From Rhodoferax sp. (lineage in GTDB: Bacteria > Pseudomonadota > Gammaproteobacteria > Burkholderiales > Burkholderiaceae_C), in contig SSFF01000004.1 in the NCBI GenBank assembly GCA_008015235.1, positions 248,001-312,000 on the forward strand: a stretch of 64,000 nucleotides of DNA, given 5' to 3'. Each line of letters starts with the position of its first letter. Within the stretch, counting starts at the first letter, position 1. The translations under genes and the position numbers were made by a program. Of this stretch, positions 59,118-64,000 are shown piece after piece. Under the pieces are notes generated by a model that saw only the letters and a program-made list of their open reading frames with translations, searched no databases and was not told the origin of the DNA.

Positions 59118-60413
59118 TCACGCCTTCGCCACCGGCAAGGCATCCCAGCTGGTGGTGTAGGCGGGGGTCAGCAGCTGCTGGCGCAACACCCAGGTGCGCT
59201 CTGCGCGCCTTGTTCCGGCGCTGGCCAGCGTGATCGTGCCCCGGCCGAAGCGGTCGTTGATCCTGTCCATGGCCGCCATCAGCTCGCCGCCCTGGTCCGG
59301 CGCGGCATCCAGCTGCAGTTCCAGTTGCTCCACGCTGTCATCATTCAGGTCCAGCAGCATGACCCCGGCCTTGATGTAGTCAAACCCCGGTCGGTAGATC
59401 GCCCGCAGGCCCAGCACTGCGGCGTGCACCAGGTCTTGCGTGTTGGCCGTTGGGCGGCGCAGCGGCACGGATGTGCTGCGGCTGTAGTGCGGTGGCGGCC
59501 GGAATGGGCTGGTGTGGATGAACACGCACACCTGGCCAGCCAAGCTGCTCTGGCGTCGTAGCTTGCTGGCTGCCCTCGCAGCAAACTCAGTCACGGCCTG
59601 GATGAGGTCGTCCAGACCACGCACAGGCCGGCCGAAGCTGCGGGTGTGGGCAATTTCCTGCTTGGGTGGTGGTGCGTCCTCCAGGCGAATGCAGGACTGG
59701 CCTTGTAGCTCGCGCACAGTGCGCTCCAGCACCACGCTCCAGCGTCTGCGCACTGTGGCTGGGTCGAGCTGGGCAAATTGCAGCGCGTTGGTGATTCCGG
59801 CCGCTGCCAGTTGTTTGCTGATGCGCCTGCCCACGCCCCACACGTCCCCCACCTCGGTGGCGGCAAGTACAGCGTCCAGGTCGGAGGCGGGCAGGGCGCC
59901 CAGGTTGCACACGCGCGCCAACTCGGCCGGGTAGCTGCCTGGTTTGCGGTCGGCGCTCTTGGCCACGTGGTTGGCCAGCTTGGCCAGCGTCTTGGTCGGG
60001 GCGATACCTATGCCGGTGGGGATGCCGGTGTGCTGCAGGATGCGCGTGCGCATGGTCTGTGCCCGCCTGGTCAGGTCTCCACGGATTCCGGCCATGTCCA
60101 CAAAGCACTCGTCAATGCTGTAAATCTCCTGGTTGTGGCCCAGCCCGGCGGCCGTGCACATCATCCGGTCGCTCATGTCGCCGTAGAGGGTGAAGTTCGC
60201 ACTGAGGGCCACCACGCCGTACACCTCGGCCAGCTCCCGGCACTCAAACCACGGCTGGCCCATCTTGATGCCCAGTTCCTTGGCCTCGTTCGATCTGGAA
60301 ATGGCGCAGCCGTCGTTGTTCGACAGCACCACCACCGGGTGCCGTTTCAGCGACGGACGAAAAGCCCGCTCGCAGCTGACGTAGAAGTTGTTGCCATCGA
60401 CCAGTGCGAACAT
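59118..60413 (-). CDS. umuC: UmuC-type Y-family DNA polymerase (Pol V catalytic subunit)
   Basis: A 431-residue translesion polymerase with MFALVDGNNFYVSCERAFRPSLKRHPVVVLSNNDGCAISRSNEAKELG at the N-terminus and the catalytic SIDECFVDMAG. A helix-hairpin-helix region (ADLDAVLAATEVGDVWGVGRRISKQL) and a little-finger domain follow. The length is close to E. coli UmuC (422). It is downstream of umuD with a 7-bp gap. It is prophage-borne, next to attR. Confidence 0.95.
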   Translation of the reverse strand: MFALVDGNNFYVSCERAFRPSLKRHPVVVLSNNDGCAISRSNEAKELGIKMGQPWFECRELAEVYGVVALSANFTLYGDMSDRMMCTAAGLGHNQEIYSIDECFVDMAGIRGDLTRRAQTMRTRILQHTGIPTGIGIAPTKTLAKLANHVAKSADRKPGSYPAELARVCNLGALPASDLDAVLAATEVGDVWGVGRRISKQLAAAGITNALQFAQLDPATVRRRWSVVLERTVRELQGQSCIRLEDAPPPKQEIAHTRSFGRPVRGLDDLIQAVTEFAARAASKLRRQSSLAGQVCVFIHTSPFRPPPHYSRSTSVPLRRPTANTQDLVHAAVLGLRAIYRPGFDYIKAGVMLLDLNDDSVEQLELQLDAAPDQGGELMAAMDRINDRFGRGTITLASAGTRRAERTWVLRQQLLTPAYTTSWDALPVAKA

Positions 60414-60420
60414 GGCGCTC

Positions 60421-60861
60421 TCATTGCCTGAATCGCTTGATGGTGGCGGTGACCACGCCGCAAATCGTCAGGGTCTGGCCGTCGCGGAAGATGATGGGGG
60501 CAAAGGTCTTGTTGCCGGCACGCAACTGCACCGTGCCACGCGAGCGCCAGAACTGTTTGACGGTGAAGTCGCCGTCCACCTCGGCAATCACGATGTCCCC
60601 ATGGTTGGCCTGCAGCGCCCGGTCGCACACCAGGATGTCACCGTCGAAGATTCCAAAGTCCACCATCGAAGTCCCGCTGGCCTGCAGCATGAAGGTGGCA
60701 TTGGGGTGGCTTATGAGCAGCTCGTTCAGGTCATGGCGTTTGACAGCGAAGTCGGCAGCTGGGGACGGAAAGCCCGCTGGCACTTTCCCCTCCACCCATG
60801 GCAACAGCAGTGCTGGGCCGGGGATGAAGGGTGTCGCATCTGGCGGCAATATACTGTTCAT
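60421..60861 (-). CDS. umuD: UmuD (S24 autoprotease subunit of Pol V)
   Basis: A 146-residue protein. The self-cleavage site is probably Ala-Gly in KVPAGFPSPAADF. Catalytic Ser lies in ASGTSMVDFGIFDGDILV and Lys in GDFTVKQFW. The first 30 residues form the removable arm. The start ATG lies inside the LexA box, so the mRNA is likely to have almost no leader. Confidence 0.94.
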   Translation of the reverse strand: MNSILPPDATPFIPGPALLLPWVEGKVPAGFPSPAADFAVKRHDLNELLISHPNATFMLQASGTSMVDFGIFDGDILVCDRALQANHGDIVIAEVDGDFTVKQFWRSRGTVQLRAGNKTFAPIIFRDGQTLTICGVVTATIKRFRQ

Positions 60862-60871
60862 TCATACAGTA
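60852..60871 (-). promoter_or_regulatory. LexA (SOS) box of umuDC
   Basis: TACTGTTCATTCATACAGTA is an exact CTGT-N8-ACAG palindrome covering the umuD start codon. On the minus strand a -10 TATACT overlaps it, with TAGACA 18 bp upstream as -35. Confidence 0.9.
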
Positions 60872-60917
60872 TATGCTTGCTTTTCCCCAAGTGTCTACTT
60901 GGCGTCAATCAGCTAAA

Positions 60918-60947
60918 TGCGGAAACGGTGCGGAACCGAATGCGGAA
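60918..60947. repeat. Three TGCGGAA repeats inside attR (candidate arm-type sites)
   Basis: TGCGGAA at 60,918, 60,929 and 60,941, spaced 11 and 12 bp (about one helical turn). The same core occurs as an inverted pair next to attL. Confidence 0.5.
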
Positions 60948-60952
60948 ACAAA

Positions 60953-60988
60953 AAGGCCTTGCTACTATCTTCATAGCGGCAAGGCCTT
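60953..60988 (-). terminator. Phage-supplied terminator for the rebuilt tRNA-Leu
   Basis: AAGGCCTTGC and GCAAGGCCTT form a 10-bp stem. On the minus strand it is followed by TTTTTG. It lies 8 bp beyond the 3' CCA of the tRNA. Confidence 0.8.
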
Positions 60989-60995
60989 TAATTGC

Positions 60996-61051
60996 GTGGT
61001 GCCCAGGGCCGGACTCGAACCGGCACGCCTTGCGGCGGGGGATTTTGAGTC
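60996..61051. repeat. attR: 56-bp core inside the intact tRNA-Leu
   Basis: Identical to attL (21,376-21,431). This copy restores the 3' two-thirds of the tRNA gene, so integration does not destroy it. Confidence 0.93.
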
Positions 61052-61081
61052 CCCTGAGTCTACCAATTTCACCACCTGGGC
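60997..61081 (-). tRNA. tRNA-Leu(CAA)
   Basis: The minus strand reads GCCCAGGTGGTGAAATTGG... to CCTGGGCACCA. It has a 7-bp acceptor stem, an anticodon stem GGGGA/TCCCC with loop CTCAAAA (anticodon CAA), a long variable arm, a T arm GGTTCGAGTCC and an encoded CCA. It is 85 nt and is the integration target of the prophage. Confidence 0.95.
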
Positions 61082-61115
61082 AGGTATTCTGTGAAGCAGG
61101 AATTATGGCACATTT

Positions 61116-62024
61116 ATGGACATGAAATACCAAACGATTGAAGACGTGGTCGGAAAAACGCCCCTGGTGCGCCTGCAGCGCCTCGGTGCGGCCGACAACG
61201 AAGCGCGCGGCAATGTGATCCTGGCCAAGCTCGAAGGCAACAACCCGGCGGGTTCGGTCAAGGACCGGCCAGCCCTGTCCATGATCCAGCGCGCCCAGGA
61301 GCGCGGTGACATCCAGCCGGGTGACACGCTCATTGAAGCCACTTCGGGCAACACCGGCATTGCCCTGGCCATGGCAGCAGCCATCAAGGGTTACCGCATG
61401 CTGTTGATCATGCCCGAGGACCTGTCCATCGAGCGCGCCCAGACCATGAAGGCCTTTGGTGCTGAGCTGATCCTCACGCCCAAGAGCGGCGGCATGGAGT
61501 ACGCGCGCGACCTGGCCGAGAAGATGCAGCGCGAAGGCAAGGGCCGGGTGCTGGACCAATTTGCCAACGCTGACAACCCGCGCATCCACTATGAGACCAC
61601 GGGGCCGGAACTGTGGGAACAGACCGGGGGGCGCATCACCCACTTCGTGAGCGCCATGGGCACCACCGGCACCATCACCGGTGTCAGCCGTTTCCTGAAG
61701 GAGAAGAACCCGGCGGTGCGCATCGTCGGTGCCCAACCGGCGGAAGGTTCGCGCATTCCCGGCATCCGCAAGTGGCCGCAGGAATACATGCCCACCATCT
61801 ACGACCCCGCCGGGGTCGACGAGCTGGTGCTGGTGCGCCAGTCCGATGCCGAAGACCTGTGCCGGCGCCTGGCCCGCGAAGAGGGCATTTTTGGCGGCAT
61901 CTCGGCTGCAGGCGCCTGCTGGGTGGCACAGCAGATCGGCCAGCGCGAACGCGATGCGGTGATTGCCTTCGTGGTCTGCGACCGTGGCGACCGCTACCTG
62001 TCCACCGGCGTGTTTCCGGCATAA
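61116..62024 (+). CDS. cysM: Cysteine synthase B
   Basis: A 302-residue PLP enzyme making cysteine from O-acetylserine and sulfide or thiosulfate. The PLP Lys lies in EGNNPAGSVKDRPAL, with SGNTGIALAMAAAIKGY after it. The C-terminal GGISAAGACWVAQQ matches CysM. MDMKYQTIEDVVG may begin at Met1 or Met3. It is the first host gene beyond attR. Confidence 0.95.
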   Translation: MDMKYQTIEDVVGKTPLVRLQRLGAADNEARGNVILAKLEGNNPAGSVKDRPALSMIQRAQERGDIQPGDTLIEATSGNTGIALAMAAAIKGYRMLLIMPEDLSIERAQTMKAFGAELILTPKSGGMEYARDLAEKMQREGKGRVLDQFANADNPRIHYETTGPELWEQTGGRITHFVSAMGTTGTITGVSRFLKEKNPAVRIVGAQPAEGSRIPGIRKWPQEYMPTIYDPAGVDELVLVRQSDAEDLCRRLAREEGIFGGISAAGACWVAQQIGQRERDAVIAFVVCDRGDRYLSTGVFPA

Positions 62025-62035
62025 AAATGGGCTTT

Positions 62036-62078
62036 AGCCCGCGTGGATATTGCGTAAGCAGCTACAAAGTTAGGAGCT
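62036..62078. repeat. Dispersed hairpin repeat between cysM and the NUDIX gene
   Basis: AGCCCGCGTGGATATTGCGTAAGCAGCTACAAAGTTAGGAGC. Its end supplies the Shine-Dalgarno AGGAG of the NUDIX gene. Confidence 0.6.
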
Positions 62079-62082
62079 TCTG

Positions 62083-62637
62083 ATGCACCCGATTGCGCAA
62101 TACCGGTTTTGCCCCCAGTGCGCCACACCCTTGCAGTTGCGGGTGGCGCACGAGGATGGCGGTGCGCGCGAGCGCCTGCGCTGTCCGGCCTGTGACTTCA
62201 CCCACTGGAACAACCCGACGCCGGTGCTGGCCGCAGTCATTGAATACCAGGGCAAGGTGCTGCTGGCGCGCAACGCGGCCTGGCCCGGCAAGATGTATGC
62301 GCTCATCACCGGCTTCATGGAAGCCGGCGAGTCGGCGCAGGAGGGCATCATCCGCGAGATTGCCGAAGAAACGGCGCTCATGACCACGACCCTGAACCTG
62401 ATCGGGGTATACGACTTCCAGCGCATGAACCAGGTCATCATCGCCTTCCACGCGGTCTGTGAAGGGACAGTCCAGCTCTCGCCCGAGCTGGTCGACTACC
62501 GCCTGTTCGAACCCGCGGCGGTGAAGTGCTGGCCCGCAGGCACTGGCTTTGCGCTGGCTGATTGGCTCAAGGCACGTGGTCTGACACCCGAATTCATCGA
62601 GTTTCCCAAGCCAGAGACCTACAATCCCGGGGATTGA
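62083..62637 (+). CDS. NUDIX hydrolase with zinc ribbon
   Basis: A 184-residue protein. The N-terminal zinc ribbon is FCPQCATPLQL...LRCPACDFTHW. The Nudix box GFMEAGESAQEGIIREIAEETAL lies at about residues 80-102. It resembles the NADH-pyrophosphatase-like NUDIX group. Its Shine-Dalgarno (TTAGGAGC) lies inside a dispersed-repeat copy between cysM and this gene. Confidence 0.9.
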   Translation: MHPIAQYRFCPQCATPLQLRVAHEDGGARERLRCPACDFTHWNNPTPVLAAVIEYQGKVLLARNAAWPGKMYALITGFMEAGESAQEGIIREIAEETALMTTTLNLIGVYDFQRMNQVIIAFHAVCEGTVQLSPELVDYRLFEPAAVKCWPAGTGFALADWLKARGLTPEFIEFPKPETYNPGD

Positions 62638-62646
62638 GGAATTGCC

Positions 62647-62874
62647 ATGCAGATTGACAAAGAAGTAGACACCCGCGGGCTCAACTGCCCCTTGCCCATC
62701 CTGAAAGCCAAGAAGGCGCTGGCGGAAATGCACAGTGGCCAGTTGCTCAAAGTGGTGGCCACCGATGCTGGGTCCGTGCGCGACTTTCAGGCCTTTGCCA
62801 AGCAGACGGGCAATGAGCTGGTCGAGCAGCAAACTGCAGGAGAAGAGTACATCCACGTGCTGCGCAGACGCTGA
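62647..62874 (+). CDS. TusA/SirA-like sulfurtransferase
   Basis: A 75-residue protein, MQIDKEVDTRGLNCPLPILKAKKALAEMHSGQLLKVVATDAGSVRDFQAFAKQTGNELVEQ. The active-site CPxP motif (NCPLPILK) is intact. It carries persulfide sulfur in thiolation pathways. It is 9 bp after the NUDIX gene, in a sulfur-related group with cysM. Confidence 0.92.
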   Translation: MQIDKEVDTRGLNCPLPILKAKKALAEMHSGQLLKVVATDAGSVRDFQAFAKQTGNELVEQQTAGEEYIHVLRRR

Positions 62875-62896
62875 TTTTTTCAGCACTCACCAAACG

Positions 62897-62922
62897 ACAA
62901 GGCCACCCGAGGGTGGCCTTGT
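62897..62922. terminator. Bidirectional hairpin between tusA-like and valS
   Basis: ACAAGGCCACC, loop CGAG, GGTGGCCTTGT lies between convergent genes. The U-tract is short, so it is a hairpin of likely terminator function. Confidence 0.65.
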
Positions 62923-62944
62923 TGCTGAATGGCAGCGCTAGGGA

Positions 62945-64000
62945 TTAGCCCAGGCGCTGGAGCTGCTCGCGCACCTTGTCCAGCGTGGCGCTAAAGTCAG
63001 CCACGCGCTTGCGTTCCTGCTCCAGCACGGCGGGTGGCGCCTTGGCCACGAAAGCTTCGTTGCCGAGCTTGGCATTGGCCTTGGTGATCTGTTCTTCCAG
63101 GCGTGCCACTTCCTTGCCCAGGCGCAGTTTCTCGGCGGCCACGTCCACTTCCACAAAGAGGCAGACACGGGCCTCACCCACCACGGCCACGGGGGCCGAC
63201 TGGGCTGCCGCCTGCCATGCGGCTTCGGTGTCGAAGAGCTTGACTTCACTGAGCTTGGCCAAGGCCTGCAGCACGGCGGCCGATGACTGTAGGAAGGCTG
63301 CTTCGTCGGCAGTTTGTGCCACCACGAACAGCGGGAGGCGGGAGGCGGGCGATACGTTCATTTCACCGCGCAGATTGCGGCAGGCGTCCACCAAAGCTTT
63401 GAGCTTGGCCACGTGGGCCATGGCCGCCGCGTCAATGCGCTCGGGCTGGCTCACGGGGTAGGCGGCAACCGAGATCGAGGGGCCGGCACGGCCTGCCACA
63501 GGGGCCACCTTCTGCCACAGCTCCTCAGAAATGAAGGGCGTGATGGGGTGGATCAGGCGCAGGATGGTTTCCAGCGTGCGGATCAGGGTGCGGCGCGTGG
63601 CGCGCTTCTGCGCGTCGGTGCCGGTGTTGATCTGCACCTTGGCGATTTCCAGGTACCAGTCGCAGAACTCGTTCCACACGAAGTCGTAGATGGTGTTGGC
63701 CACGTTGTCCAGGCGGTAGTCGGCAAAGCCCTGGGCCACCTCGGCCTCCACCTTTTGCAGTAGCGACACGATCCAGCGGTCGGCCTGGCTGAAGGCGAGG
63801 TAGGAACCGGTATCGCACGCGGCAGCGGCGTGCTCTTCCAGCCCGCAGTCCTGGCCTTCGCAGTTCATCAGCACGAAGCGCGTGGCGTTCCACAGCTTGT
63901 TGCAGAAGTTGCGGTAGCCCTCGCAGCGCTTGCTGTCGAAGTTGATGGAGCGGCCCAGCGAGGCCAGTGCCGCAAAGGTGAAACGCAGCGCGTCGGCACC
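62945..64000 (-). CDS. valS: Valyl-tRNA synthetase, C-terminal part (5' end outside the window)
   Basis: The minus-strand frame is open from the window edge ([49 protein letters not shown]) to TAA 62,945, about 351 codons. The anticodon-binding domain ([34 protein letters not shown]) and the C-terminal coiled coil ([46 protein letters not shown]) are typical of ValRS. The catalytic core lies beyond the edge. The track ORF starts at an internal Met. Confidence 0.96.
   Translation of the reverse strand, partial: GADALRFTFAALASLGRSINFDSKRCEGYRNFCNKLWNATRFVLMNCEGQDCGLEEHAAAACDTGSYLAFSQADRWIVSLLQKVEAEVAQGFADYRLDNVANTIYDFVWNEFCDWYLEIAKVQINTGTDAQKRATRRTLIRTLETILRLIHPITPFISEELWQKVAPVAGRAGPSISVAAYPVSQPERIDAAAMAHVAKLKALVDACRNLRGEMNVSPASRLPLFVVAQTADEAAFLQSSAAVLQALAKLSEVKLFDTEAAWQAAAQSAPVAVVGEARVCLFVEVDVAAEKLRLGKEVARLEEQITKANAKLGNEAFVAKAPPAVLEQERKRVADFSATLDKVREQLQRLG

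Overview
The window comes from a high-GC betaproteobacterium, most likely Comamonadaceae (Rhodoferax/Polaromonas/Acidovorax-like). This rests on gene content, codon bias and a dispersed GCGCAAGCAGCTAC-type repeat that I associate with that family. It holds a host chromosome with one prophage of about 39.6 kb (21,376-61,051) inserted in a tRNA-Leu(CAA) gene.

Host left arm (1-21,300). A purine-catabolism block comes first: xdhAB (xdhB is cut by the window edge), a divergent LysR regulator, a four-gene BMP-type nucleoside/purine ABC importer, adenosine deaminase and guanine deaminase. A CheY-like receiver and a CheC-like phosphatase gene sit between the two deaminases. Then come dcd, an RhlE-type DEAD-box helicase, apaH, a CNNM/CorC-type membrane protein, a DUF218/ElyC-like protein, a sugar nucleotidyltransferase and the dTDP-rhamnose operon rfbBDAC.

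Prophage. attL and attR share a 56-bp core. From the left it carries a DUF2971 cargo gene, an integrase, and a long leftward early operon (excisionase-like, ASCH, cytosine methyltransferase and many small genes) driven by a consensus promoter at 30.36-30.39 kb. Two rightward genes are embedded in that operon. Next is a lambda-like immunity region bounded by two clusters of a 13-bp operator (TTAGTCGGACTAA). It encodes an unusual repressor (HTH plus a PD-(D/E)XK-like domain) followed by an AAA ATPase/subtilase pair resembling the IetAS anti-phage system, in the position lambda uses for rexAB. Rightward are cro, small interleaved genes, a CII-like gene, a primase-helicase, an iteron-rich candidate origin, terminase, a Mor-like activator, portal, a protease-capsid fusion, tail genes (with a predicted -1 frameshift in the tail chaperone), lysis genes and UmuDC under a LexA box. 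No lambda M/L/K/I/J-type tail-tip genes are seen.

Host right arm (61,000-64,000). The tRNA-Leu gene is rebuilt by the phage core. It is followed by cysM, a NUDIX hydrolase, a TusA-like protein and the 3' part of valS. The tRNA's original terminator is stranded at attL, and the phage supplies a new one at attR.

All functional calls come from reading the sequence and from family knowledge; no database search was run.
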